Assembly (NCBI RefSeq): GCF_001558695.1
Contig: NZ_LNTU01000001.1
Span: forward strand, 806,001 to 870,000
Direction of reading: 5' to 3'
From: Paramesorhizobium deserti
GTDB lineage: Bacteria; Pseudomonadota; Alphaproteobacteria; Rhizobiales; Rhizobiaceae
DNA length: 64,000 bases
The notes under the pieces were generated by a model. It was not told the DNA's origin. It was given only the letters and a program-made list of their open reading frames with translations, and did not search any database. This document shows, one piece after another, positions 27,356 to 39,046 of the stretch (positions within the stretch are counted from its first letter, which is position 1; each line of letters opens with the position of its first letter). The position numbers were made by a program, and so were the translations under genes.

Positions 27356-27916
27356 TCTCGGCGCGCGTTTGGCCAAAATCCGCTGGAGCGTGCGGCGATG
27401 CATGTTGAGACGGCGCGCGGTTTCCGAGACGTTGCGGTCGCACATTTCGTAGACCCGCTGGATATGCTCCCAGCGCACGCGGTCGGCGGACATCGGATTT
27501 TCCGGCGGCGCGACCTTTTCCCCGGTGCGCCTCGTCAGCGCGGCAAAGACTTCGTCGGCATCGGCAGGCTTTGAGAGATAATCGATCGCGCCGAGCTTCA
27601 CCGCGTTGACCGCGGTTGCGATATTGCCATAGCCGGTCAGCACGATGGCGCGGGTATCCTCACGACGGCTTCGAATCGCCTCGATGATGTCGAGACCGTT
27701 GCCGTCAGCGAGGCGCATATCGACCACCGCATAGGCCGGCGCCGCATTCCTGACCGCGGCGATGCCTTCCTCAACGGATTCGGCTGTCGTCACGTGAAAA
27801 CCACGGCTCTCCATGGCGCGCGCAAGGCGTTGCAGAAACGGCTTGTCATCATCGACCAGAAGAAGGGAGGGATCGCTGCCGATCGAGCCGGCATTGTCCT
27901 GATCTGCGTCTTCCAT
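27353..27916 (-). CDS. actR: Redox response regulator ActR (RegA/PrrA family)
   Basis: The DNA-binding partner of ActS; in Rhizobiales it controls acid tolerance, CO2 and nitrogen fixation, hydrogen and respiratory genes. The 187-residue protein has a receiver with acidic VDDD near the N-terminus, phospho-acceptor Asp66 (VVDMRLADG) and Lys in LSKPAD, a short proline-bearing linker (EKVAPPENP) and a C-terminal Fis-type HTH (NVSETARRLNMHRRTLQRILAK), which is nearly invariant in the RegA family. It lies 78 bp downstream of actS. The 3' end abuts junction element C. Confidence 0.95.
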   Translation of the reverse strand: MEDADQDNAGSIGSDPSLLLVDDDKPFLQRLARAMESRGFHVTTAESVEEGIAAVRNAAPAYAVVDMRLADGNGLDIIEAIRSRREDTRAIVLTGYGNIATAVNAVKLGAIDYLSKPADADEVFAALTRRTGEKVAPPENPMSADRVRWEHIQRVYEMCDRNVSETARRLNMHRRTLQRILAKRAPR

Positions 27917-27945
27917 CAGGTTGTTTCCTACTTGTCTTTTCTTTT

Positions 27946-27963
27946 GCCCCCTTATTGGGGGGC
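27946..27963. other. GC hairpin between actS and actR
   Basis: GCCCCC (27946-27951) pairs with GGGGGC (27958-27963) over a 6-nt loop within the 78-bp actS-actR gap. There is no T-tract on the minus strand, so it may alter the relative yield of the two genes by partial termination or RNA processing instead of ending transcription. Confidence 0.4.
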
Positions 27964-27994
27964 CTGCGTCAAAAAGTCAAATAGGCATTGAATT

Positions 27995-29293
27995 TCAGAC
28001 AAAATTGCCTTCCAAAGCGGTCCGGGGCCAGACCACCCGCACCTCGGCGCCCTGGCCGGGATCGCTGCGGTTGTGGAAACTGATCTGGGCGCCGGAGCGC
28101 TCCAGAAGCGTCTTGGCAATGAACAGGCCAAGGCCGAGGCCGCCGCCATTGTTGCGGGCATCGCGGCTTGTCATATAAGGCTCGCCGATACGGTCGAGAA
28201 TGTCGGGCGTGAAGCCTTGGCCATCGTCGAGGATGGTGATCTCAACTGTGCTGTCGGTCCAGCCCCATGTGACGCTTGTCCTCGTGCGGGCGAAATCGAC
28301 AGCATTCTCGATCAGATTGCCCAACCCGTAGATGACGCCGGGATTGCGCCGCGCCACCGGCTCGGGCCCCTCGCCGCCTGTCTTGGTGACGTCGATGACG
28401 ATGCCGAAATTGCGATGCGGCGCGATCACCTCCTCGATCAGCGAGGAGAGCGGCAGGCGCGACATGTGTTCCTCGCTCTCCGACGACAGGCTGGTCAGCC
28501 GCTGCAGTATCTCGCGGCAACGCTGCGTCTGCGAGCGCAGAAGCTCCAGGTCGTCGGCCACGCGGTCATCCTTGGCGAGGGCGCGCTGCATCTCCTTGAC
28601 CACAAGGGCGATGGTGGCGAGCGGCGTGCCCAACTCATGCGCGGCGGCGGCGGCAAGGCCATCGAGTGCCGAAAGATGCTGCTCGCGCTGCAGCACCAGC
28701 TCCGTGGCGGCCAGGGCATCGGCCAACTGCCGCGCCTCCTCGGCGACGCGGTAGGCATAAACGCCGGTGAAAACCAGCGCCGAGACGATGGCGCACCACA
28801 CGCCTGCAATCAGCAGGAAGGGCAGCGTCATCTGCACACCCGGATACCAGGGCAGCGGACGGTGCTCAAAGGCCAGAAGCGTGGTGCAGACGATGACGAA
28901 AACGCCAAGCGCCATGGTGCTGCGCGCCGGCAGCGAGGTGGCGGAAATGATGACCGGCACGATCATGAGCACCGCGAAGGGGTTTTGCAGCCCACCGGTC
29001 AGATAGAGCAGGCCCGCAAGCTGAAACAGATCGAAGGCAAGGACGGCGAGAGCCGCCCCCGGCTCCAGACGATGATTAACCGGGTAACGGAAGGACAGAA
29101 ACAGGTTCAGCCATGCCGAACCGGCGATAAGCGCGAAGCAGATGCCGACCGCAAACGGAAACTGCAGATAAAGCATCACGAAGAGAACGGCCGCAGTTTG
29201 CCCGGCAATCGCCAGCCAGCGCAGGCGCACCAGCGTCGTCAGCCGGAGCCGGCGCGAGAGATAGGAGGCGCGTGTGCTGAAATCGAGGTTCAT
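27995..29293 (-). CDS. actS: Redox sensor histidine kinase ActS (RegB/PrrB family)
   Basis: A six-helix membrane kinase that responds to ubiquinone redox state and oxidant stress. In 432 residues: membrane domain 25-180 containing the quinone-binding heptad GGLQNPF (100-106), H-box AAHELGTPLA with His219, the conserved Cys259 in QTQRCREIL, and an HATPase domain (NLIENAVDFA, DDGQGF, GLGLGLFIAK). The His-Cys spacing of 40 equals that of R. capsulatus RegB (His225/Cys265), so the thiol switch appears complete. It lies between hrpB and actR on the minus strand. Confidence 0.95.
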   Translation of the reverse strand: MNLDFSTRASYLSRRLRLTTLVRLRWLAIAGQTAAVLFVMLYLQFPFAVGICFALIAGSAWLNLFLSFRYPVNHRLEPGAALAVLAFDLFQLAGLLYLTGGLQNPFAVLMIVPVIISATSLPARSTMALGVFVIVCTTLLAFEHRPLPWYPGVQMTLPFLLIAGVWCAIVSALVFTGVYAYRVAEEARQLADALAATELVLQREQHLSALDGLAAAAAHELGTPLATIALVVKEMQRALAKDDRVADDLELLRSQTQRCREILQRLTSLSSESEEHMSRLPLSSLIEEVIAPHRNFGIVIDVTKTGGEGPEPVARRNPGVIYGLGNLIENAVDFARTRTSVTWGWTDSTVEITILDDGQGFTPDILDRIGEPYMTSRDARNNGGGLGLGLFIAKTLLERSGAQISFHNRSDPGQGAEVRVVWPRTALEGNFV

Positions 29294-29344
29294 GATCGGT
29301 CTATAGTGTATTTCATATGGAAGCGGAAATGCTCCTGCATATTC

Positions 29345-31816
29345 CTACTGTCCACGCGGCTTGGCGCGGCGTGTTGGATCGGCTGCCAACGGATCCTCCG
29401 GCCAGACATGCTTCGGATATCGGCCACGCATGTCGGCGCGCACATCAGCCCAGGAGCCGCGCCAGAAGCCCGGCAGATCGCGGGTGATCTGGATCGGGCG
29501 ATGAGCGGGGGATAAGAGTTCGAGCAGCAGCGGCACCTTGCCGTCGGCAATGGCCGGATGCGTGGCGAGGCCGAAAAGCTCCTGCACGCGCACGGCGATC
29601 ACCGGTTCCTCCGCGTCATAGCGGATCGGGATATGCGAGCCGGTCGGCACCTCGAAATGGGTGGGCGCCAAGGCATCGATCCGCCTTTGCAGATCGTAAG
29701 GCACGAGCGCGCGCAGGCCATTGGCGAGCGCCGAGGCCGGGATGCGGTCGAGCCGGGCTTCGCCGGCCAGAAACGGCAGCAGCCAATCCTCCAATGTCGC
29801 CAGGAGATGATCGTCCTCCATCAACGGCCAGGGGTCGCCCAAACCGCGATTGAGCCAGCCGAGGCGGCGGCGCAGGGCCTCCGCCTCCTTGCTCCAGGGC
29901 AGGATGGCGAGCCCATGCCGGCGCACCGCGTCGATAACGCCCCGGTCCGCCTCCTCGCCAGAGGGAGCGGGCAATTGCTTTTCCGAAAGCGCGATGGCGC
30001 CAATCCGGGTCGCCTCGCGGGCGCGCAGTGCATTTTTCTCCGGATCGTAGATTATCTGCCGGCCGCTCTCGACGCGCGGCCCCAGCACCGCACGGATATC
30101 CTCCTCACTCACTTCCGCCGCGGCCAGGATGCGAGCGCGCTCCGCCCGTCCGGTGAGATCGGCGACGACCAGCCAGAGCGCACGCGACAGCGGCAGAGCG
30201 GGATCGACCTCGCCTCCCCTGCCGTTGGCCAGCAGATATTGCCCCGCCGCGCCGCGCACCTTGGCAATCCGGTCGGGATAGGCATCGAGCAGCATGCGAC
30301 CGGCCGAAGAGAGTTCGCCAGAGGACGAAGCGGAAGGGACCGCCGAAGCGAGACGCTTCGCGAGCCCCCTCGCCCGCTGGGCGCGGTCGCTGCGGTCGCT
30401 CCGGAAGCGGGAGAGCCTGACATCGAGGTCGACATCATTGCCACCGAGCCCGCGCTCGGTCAGGAGCACCGCCAGTTCCGCCGCCCTGCCAGCCTCGCCG
30501 CGTCTTGCTGCGGCAACGACCATATGGGCGAGCCGGGCTGGCAGCGCCAGCGCGCGCATCGCTTCGCCATCGGCGGTCAGCCGACCATCCTCGTCGAGCG
30601 CGCCGAGACGCTTCAGGAGCGTCTTCGCCTCGGCGAGTGCAGGCGCGGGCGGCGGATCGATAAGGCTGAGCATCGCGGGATCCGCCACGCCCCAGGCGGC
30701 GCAATCGAGCACCAGGCCGGAGAGATCCGCTTCGAGAATTTCCGGCGGCGTGAAGGGCGGGAGGGCCGCCGTCTGACCGGAATGCCAGAGGCGGATCGCG
30801 ATGCCCGGCTCGGTGCGTCCGGCGCGACCGGCGCGCTGGTCGACGGCGGCGCGTGCGGCGCGCACCGTCTCAAGCCGGGTCAGCCCTGTCGACGGCTCAT
30901 ATTTCGGCAGGCGCGCCAGGCCGGAATCGATCACCACCCGAACGCCGTCGATGGTGATCGAGGTTTCGGCCACCGAGGTCGCCAGCACCACCTTGCGTTT
31001 CCCCTGCGGCGCGGGGCGGATGGCTGCATCCTGATCGCGCCCCTCCATCGCGCCATAGAGCGGCGCAGGGATGACATCGGCGGGCAGGCGATCTTCAAGA
31101 AGCCGGGCGGTACGCTCGATCTCGCCCTGGCCGGGCAGGAAAGCGAGAATGCTGCCCGTCTCATCAGCCAGCGTCTCGCGGATGGCGCGCGCCATCGCAT
31201 CCTCGATGCGCTCGTCGGCGCGACGCTCGCGGTAGCGTATATCGATGGGATAGGAGCGGCCTTCGCTCTCGATCACCGGTGCATCGTTCAAGAGCCTTGC
31301 GACGCGCGCGCCATCGAGCGTTGCCGACATGACGACGAGCTTCAGATCGGGCCGGAGCGCAGCCTGTACATCGAGCGCCAGCGCCAGGCCGAAATCCGCG
31401 TCCAGGCTGCGCTCGTGGAACTCATCGAAGAGGACGGCGGCAACGCCTTTCAGATCGGGATCATCGAGGATCATCCGCGCGAACACGCCTTCGGTGACGA
31501 CGAGAATGCGCGTGCGGGCGGAGGTCTTGGTCTCCAGCCGCATGCGGTAGCCGACGGTTTGGCCCGGCTCCTCTCCCAAAAGCGATGCCATGCGGCGGGC
31601 GGCCGCGCGCGCGGCTAGCCGCCTAGGCTCAAGAAGCACGATCATGCCGTCGCCGCGCCAGCCTGCCTCAAGCAGATGGAGCGGCACCAGCGTCGTCTTG
31701 CCGGCGCCAGGCGGCGCTACGAGGACGGCCGCACTGCCCCTTTCCAGCGCATTATCGAGCGCTGGCAGGATGCGGGTGACGGGAAGATCGGGCAGGCTCG
31801 GCAAAAGACGTTCCAT
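29345..31816 (-). CDS. hrpB: ATP-dependent helicase HrpB
   Basis: A DEAH-box helicase of the HrpB family, 823 residues from ATG 31816. Motifs: Walker A APPGAGKTT, EPRRLAARAAARRM (Ia), LFDEFHERSLDADFGL (DEFH form of motif II), MSATLDG (III), ATSVAETSITIDGV (V) and QRAGRAGRTEPG (VI). The C-terminal HrpB-specific domain is present. The in-frame extension upstream of 31816 would run into the frmR promoter and is rejected. The cellular substrate is not well established for the family; E. coli HrpB is non-essential. Neighbour to actS by 51 bp. Confidence 0.94.
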   Translation of the reverse strand: MERLLPSLPDLPVTRILPALDNALERGSAAVLVAPPGAGKTTLVPLHLLEAGWRGDGMIVLLEPRRLAARAAARRMASLLGEEPGQTVGYRMRLETKTSARTRILVVTEGVFARMILDDPDLKGVAAVLFDEFHERSLDADFGLALALDVQAALRPDLKLVVMSATLDGARVARLLNDAPVIESEGRSYPIDIRYRERRADERIEDAMARAIRETLADETGSILAFLPGQGEIERTARLLEDRLPADVIPAPLYGAMEGRDQDAAIRPAPQGKRKVVLATSVAETSITIDGVRVVIDSGLARLPKYEPSTGLTRLETVRAARAAVDQRAGRAGRTEPGIAIRLWHSGQTAALPPFTPPEILEADLSGLVLDCAAWGVADPAMLSLIDPPPAPALAEAKTLLKRLGALDEDGRLTADGEAMRALALPARLAHMVVAAARRGEAGRAAELAVLLTERGLGGNDVDLDVRLSRFRSDRSDRAQRARGLAKRLASAVPSASSSGELSSAGRMLLDAYPDRIAKVRGAAGQYLLANGRGGEVDPALPLSRALWLVVADLTGRAERARILAAAEVSEEDIRAVLGPRVESGRQIIYDPEKNALRAREATRIGAIALSEKQLPAPSGEEADRGVIDAVRRHGLAILPWSKEAEALRRRLGWLNRGLGDPWPLMEDDHLLATLEDWLLPFLAGEARLDRIPASALANGLRALVPYDLQRRIDALAPTHFEVPTGSHIPIRYDAEEPVIAVRVQELFGLATHPAIADGKVPLLLELLSPAHRPIQITRDLPGFWRGSWADVRADMRGRYPKHVWPEDPLAADPTRRAKPRGQ

Positions 31817-31880
31817 TGGTGCATCAGGAGGCACACCGATATAACAATTCCCCTGGGAATGGAAAGGCAAAGCGGGTCCA

Positions 31881-31907
31881 TTGACATACTCCCCTAGAGT
31901 ATATACC
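31881..31907 (+). promoter_or_regulatory. frmR promoter with FrmR/CsoR-type operator
   Basis: A perfect TTGACA -35 (31881-31886) and a TATACC -10 (31902-31907) are spaced 15 bp apart. Between them lies ATACTC-CCCTA-GAGTAT (31886-31902), a perfect 6-bp inverted repeat around a C-rich centre, the pattern of CsoR/RcnR/FrmR operators. A repressor there would block polymerase directly, giving autoregulated, formaldehyde-inducible expression of the cluster. Confidence 0.7.
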
Positions 31908-31930
31908 GTTCGCCACATTCGGGAGGTCCA

Positions 31931-32221
31931 ATGCCGCATTCACCGGAAGATAAGAAGCGCGCGCTGACGCGCCTGCGCCGCATTCGCGGTCAGGCCGAAG
32001 GGCTTGAGCGCGCGGTGGAAGCCGGTACGGAATGCGCGGCGCTCCTGCAGCAGATCGCGGCGCTGCGTGGCGCCACCAACGGGCTGATGGCCGAGGTGCT
32101 GGAAAGCCATTTCCGCGAGACCTTCGGGAATGCGCGGGAGGCGATGGCCGGACAAGCCGCGACCGACCCCGACACGCAAATTGACGACATCATGCGGATC
32201 TTGCGGACTTATCTCAAATAG
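31931..32221 (+). CDS. frmR: Formaldehyde-responsive repressor FrmR (CsoR/RcnR family)
   Basis: A 96-residue all-helical repressor that releases DNA when formaldehyde cross-links the N-terminal Pro2 to Cys35. Pro2, Cys35 and His60 are all present at exactly the E. coli FrmR positions (MPHSPED, GTEC35, ESH60), which separates it from RcnR (no matching Pro/Cys use) and CsoR (C-H-C). GGGAGG lies 5 bp upstream of the ATG. It is the first gene of the frmR-frmA-GNAT-frmB cluster, with its own operator in the promoter. Confidence 0.95.
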   Translation: MPHSPEDKKRALTRLRRIRGQAEGLERAVEAGTECAALLQQIAALRGATNGLMAEVLESHFRETFGNAREAMAGQAATDPDTQIDDIMRILRTYLK

Positions 32222-32262
32222 CGTGATCTCCGAAAAGTTGCAGGCTTTTCGGAGATCATGCG
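32222..32262. repeat. GATC-flanked palindromic repeat between frmR and frmA
   Basis: GATCTCCGAAAAG pairs perfectly with CTTTTCGGAGATC across a 7-nt loop, directly after the frmR stop and followed by ATGCGGCT. A diverged copy with the same flank (…GATCATGCGGCT) lies at 42782-42826. It resembles a very common Rhizobiales intergenic palindrome (GCATGATC…GATCATGC). Here it separates regulator and enzyme genes, so it may cause partial termination or mRNA processing. Confidence 0.75.
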
Positions 32263-32313
32263 GCTAAACAACAAAGACTCGCTTAAATTATCGCACTGGA
32301 AGGAAAGATTGCC

Positions 32314-33425
<1,112 letters not shown>

Positions 33426-33426
<1 letters not shown>

Positions 33427-33878
33427 TGCCCACTGAGCTGCAGTTCGTCTGGAGCGGGCTCGATGGGCTCGCTCCCCGCGATCTCTACGCCATGCTGAAG
33501 CTGCGCGTCGACACCTTCGTTGTCGAGCAGAATTGCCCCTATCCGGAACTGGACGGCAAGGATCAGGATGCGCTGCACCTGCGGGTGCTGGAGGATGGCG
33601 AGCTTGCCGCTTACTTGCGCGTCCTTCCGCCCGTGGATGACGGTCCAGCGCAGATCGGCCGCGTGATCGTCGCGCCCAGCCATCGCGGCAGGAAAGTGGG
33701 CGAAAAGATCATGCACGAGGCGATTGCGCATTGCCGGGCACATTTCCCGGACCGGGATATCGCGCTCAGCGCTCAAAGCCATCTCAAGGCATTCTATGGC
33801 GCCTTCGGCTTTGCGCCCGTCTCGGAGGAATATGTCGAGGACGGCATTCCGCATATCGACATGCGGCTTGCCGCTTAG
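33426..33878 (+). CDS. GNAT acetyltransferase, ElaA-like
   Basis: A 150-residue GNAT-fold protein like E. coli ElaA. The acetyl-CoA binding loop is RVIVAPSHRGRKVGEKIMHEAI (R/Q-x-x-G-x-G/A type), and LRVDTFVVEQNCPYPELDGKD is characteristic of the ElaA subgroup. The ATG overlaps the frmA stop by 1 bp (TGATG) and frmB begins 16 bp after its stop, so it sits inside the formaldehyde operon between the two detoxification enzymes. The substrate of the subgroup is unknown; a role in repairing or capping amine adducts is only speculation. Confidence 0.87.
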
Positions 33879-33893
33879 ATCAGGAAAAATACG

Positions 33894-34736
33894 ATGACCG
33901 TTGAAACCATCTCAACCGCGAAAAGCTTCGAAGGCACGCAAGGGGTCTACCGCCACAAGAGCGTGGCCTGCGCCTGCGACATGACATTCGCCCTCTTCCT
34001 GCCGCCGCAGGCGGCGGACGGCCCGGTGCCGGTCATGTGGTATCTCTCGGGCCTCACCTGCACACATCAGAACGTCATGGACAAGGGCGAATACCGCCGG
34101 GCGGCGGCCGAGCTCGGTCTCGCCATCGTCTGCCCGGACACGAGCCCGCGCGGCGAGAGCATTCCCGACGAGAAGGACAATTGGCAGTTCGGCAGCGGCG
34201 CGGGCTTCTATCTCGACGCAACGCAAGCGCCCTATGTCGCCAATTATCGGATGGCGACCTATATCGCGGAGGAATTGCCAACGCTGGTGGCGCAGAACTT
34301 CCCCGTCGACCTGACGCGCCAGGGCATCTTCGGCCACTCCATGGGCGGCCATGGCGCGATCACGCTTGCGCTGATGCATCCCGGCCGTTTCAGATCGGTT
34401 TCCGCCTTCGCGCCGATCGTTCAGCCTTCCACCGCGAACTGGTCGCGGCCCGCCTTCGAGAAATATCTGGGATCGGACGAGAAGGCCTGGCGGGCCTATG
34501 ATTCAACGCTTCTGATCGAGGATGGCTATCGCGTGCCGGAGCTTCTCGTCGATCAGGGAACGGCCGATGGTTTCCTCGACGAGGGCTTGCGCCCGTGGCT
34601 GCTAGAGGAAGCGTGCCAGAAAGCCGGCATTCAGCTGACGCTCAATATGCGCAAAGGCTACGACCACTCCTATTTCTTCATCTCGACCTTCATGGCCGAC
34701 CATCTGCGCTGGCATGCGGAGCGGCTGAAAAAGTGA
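33894..34736 (+). CDS. frmB: S-formylglutathione hydrolase
   Basis: An esterase D-type serine hydrolase that splits S-formylglutathione into formate and glutathione, the last step of the pathway. It has 280 residues; nucleophile Ser149 in GHSMGGHGA, oxyanion region YLSGLTCTHQN, Asp in VDQGTADGFLD and His in GYDHSYFFIS. Some annotators would name it fghA. It ends 6 bp from the convergent P450 gene, with no terminator visible between them. Confidence 0.96.
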   Translation: MTVETISTAKSFEGTQGVYRHKSVACACDMTFALFLPPQAADGPVPVMWYLSGLTCTHQNVMDKGEYRRAAAELGLAIVCPDTSPRGESIPDEKDNWQFGSGAGFYLDATQAPYVANYRMATYIAEELPTLVAQNFPVDLTRQGIFGHSMGGHGAITLALMHPGRFRSVSAFAPIVQPSTANWSRPAFEKYLGSDEKAWRAYDSTLLIEDGYRVPELLVDQGTADGFLDEGLRPWLLEEACQKAGIQLTLNMRKGYDHSYFFISTFMADHLRWHAERLKK

Positions 34737-34742
34737 GGCTTC

Positions 34743-36155
34743 TTACCGCCGCGACGTCACCTTCATCGGCAAGCCACCCTGCGGCTGCGTGGTCAGCTTC
34801 TGCACCGGCCAGGGCTTTGTCTGGCTCACCGTATCGAAGCGGTAGCGGGAGAGGAGGACGGCCAGCGCAATGACGGCCTCCTGCAGCGCAAAGCTCGCGC
34901 CGATACAGACGCGCGGGCCGGCGCCGAAGGGCAGATACTGGAAACGATCGATCTGCCCACGATTCTCCGGATGGAAGCGGGCGGGAATGAAGGCATCAGG
35001 GTCTTTCCAGTGGAGGCGATGCCGATGGATCGTCCAGGGCATGGCGAGCACCGTCGAGCCCTTTTCGATTTTCAGGTCGCGATACCGGTCGTCTTCCACC
35101 GCCTCCCGGTTGATGGATGGGGCCGGCGGATAAAGCCGCATCGCCTCCTCGAACGCCGCGCGGGTTAAAGGCAGGTTTTCCAGCCATTCATGTGGCGAAA
35201 CAGGCCCCTTGCGCATGAAGGCGTCGATCTCTGTCTCGACGATCTCGCGCTCTTGAGGAGCCTTGGCCAGGAGATAAAGCGTCCAGCCAAGCGCGCGGGC
35301 CGTCGTCTCGTGGCCGGCGCCGATGAAGGTGATGATGTTGTCCTCGATCTCGGCGCGGGTGAGTCCCTCCGGGCCTTCGGTCTTCAGCAGCAGCGTCAGG
35401 AAATCATTGGGAACATGATCTCCCTTTTCCATACGCGCCTTTCGCATGGCGACCGTATCGGCGACGATCTTGCGGAAGAAGGCTAGCGAACGACGTCCTC
35501 TGATCTGGGTGAAGCGTGGCAGCCAATCCGGCGCGCCCAGCAGATCGAGCGGATCGACGCGACCCATAGTTTCGAACAGATTGTCGATTTCCTTGGCGAA
35601 CTGGCCCGGCTCGCCGGCGATCTCGCCGGAAAAGAGCGTCGCAGCCAAGATGTCATAGGTAAGCAGCGTCATGTCGCGGGCGACATCGGTGACGAGACCT
35701 GGCGTTTCATAGCGTTCCGCGAAAGCCTCGGAGCGCTCCAACATCGCTTCAGCGAAGCCGTGGATGTGGCGCGGCGTGAAAACGGGGGCCATGGCCTTGC
35801 GCGAGCGCTTCCAGACCTCGCCTTCCGCCGTCAGAAGACCGTCGCGCAGGATCGGGCGCAGGATGCGCTGGCGCACTGCCGCCATGCGATAGTTCTTCGC
35901 ATTGTCGACCAGCACATGGCGGATCAGCCCGGGATCATTGGCGATGATGGTGTGCATGCCCATCCAGTCCACCTCGACCCACGGCTCGTTATAGGAGGGC
36001 TCACCCCACAGTTCGAGCGGATTGCGGTAGATGATGCGGATCAGTTCGAGGCGGCCGACCGGCTTCTCCCGCGGGGTCGGCGCAGGCGGAATGAAGGGCT
36101 TTGCGGGACCCGCCGCCCTGACACCTTCCGTGCCGCCCATTACCATATCGCTCAT
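34743..36155 (-). CDS. Cytochrome P450
   Basis: A haem-thiolate monooxygenase of 470 residues. I-helix oxygen-activation motif FIGAGHETTARALGW, ExxR as EEAMRLYPPAP, and haem loop FGAGPRVCIG with Cys417. It has no N-terminal membrane anchor and so is a soluble bacterial P450. ATG 36155 is preferred because GGGAG stands 8 bp upstream; ATG 36188 (481 residues) has none. No ferredoxin, ferredoxin reductase or fused reductase domain is seen nearby, so electrons must come from elsewhere. The substrate is unknown. Rhizobiales often carry one such P450 of this length. Confidence 0.93.
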   Translation of the reverse strand: MSDMVMGGTEGVRAAGPAKPFIPPAPTPREKPVGRLELIRIIYRNPLELWGEPSYNEPWVEVDWMGMHTIIANDPGLIRHVLVDNAKNYRMAAVRQRILRPILRDGLLTAEGEVWKRSRKAMAPVFTPRHIHGFAEAMLERSEAFAERYETPGLVTDVARDMTLLTYDILAATLFSGEIAGEPGQFAKEIDNLFETMGRVDPLDLLGAPDWLPRFTQIRGRRSLAFFRKIVADTVAMRKARMEKGDHVPNDFLTLLLKTEGPEGLTRAEIEDNIITFIGAGHETTARALGWTLYLLAKAPQEREIVETEIDAFMRKGPVSPHEWLENLPLTRAAFEEAMRLYPPAPSINREAVEDDRYRDLKIEKGSTVLAMPWTIHRHRLHWKDPDAFIPARFHPENRGQIDRFQYLPFGAGPRVCIGASFALQEAVIALAVLLSRYRFDTVSQTKPWPVQKLTTQPQGGLPMKVTSRR

Positions 36156-36323
36156 CGACCGAACTCCCGGGTTAGGGGTACTGCCCATCCAATATAGGAG
36201 GGGAATGACGATCCCGCCACAACGGGAAAGGCGGGCCCGCCGACGCGGGTTTATCGATCAAGGCTCATCCCCCGCAAAATCGCCGCAAAGATTTGGAAAA
36301 ACTGGCTTTAACACCTATATTAA

Positions 36324-38843
<2,520 letters not shown>

Positions 38844-38863
38844 TCGGCCGATACTGGCGCGAC

Positions 38864-39020
38864 ACCCCCCCCCTCTGCCCTGCCGGGCATCTCCCCCGGG
38901 AGATTGACTATGATATCCGTCCCGCCAATCATTGACGTAGCAGATAAAGCTCCGTTCCTGAGGCAGGCTAATCTCCCCCCTTGTGGGGGAGATGGCCGGC
39001 AGGCCAGAGGAGGTGAAAAC
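38864..39020. repeat. RIME-like composite palindromic repeat (gyrB/phytase junction)
   Basis: The left end (a C-run, then CTCTGCCCTGCCGGGCATCT) and right end (GGAGATGGCCGGCAGGCCAG) are inverted relative to each other, enclosing about 60 bp of unique sequence and an inner AATCTCCCCCC/TTGTGGGGGAGAT palindrome. It is the same repeat family as at 21059 and 24535. It occupies almost the whole gap between convergent gyrB and the phytase-like gene. Confidence 0.8.
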
Positions 39021-39046
39021 CTTCACCGCTCCAGTCAGGGAATCGC

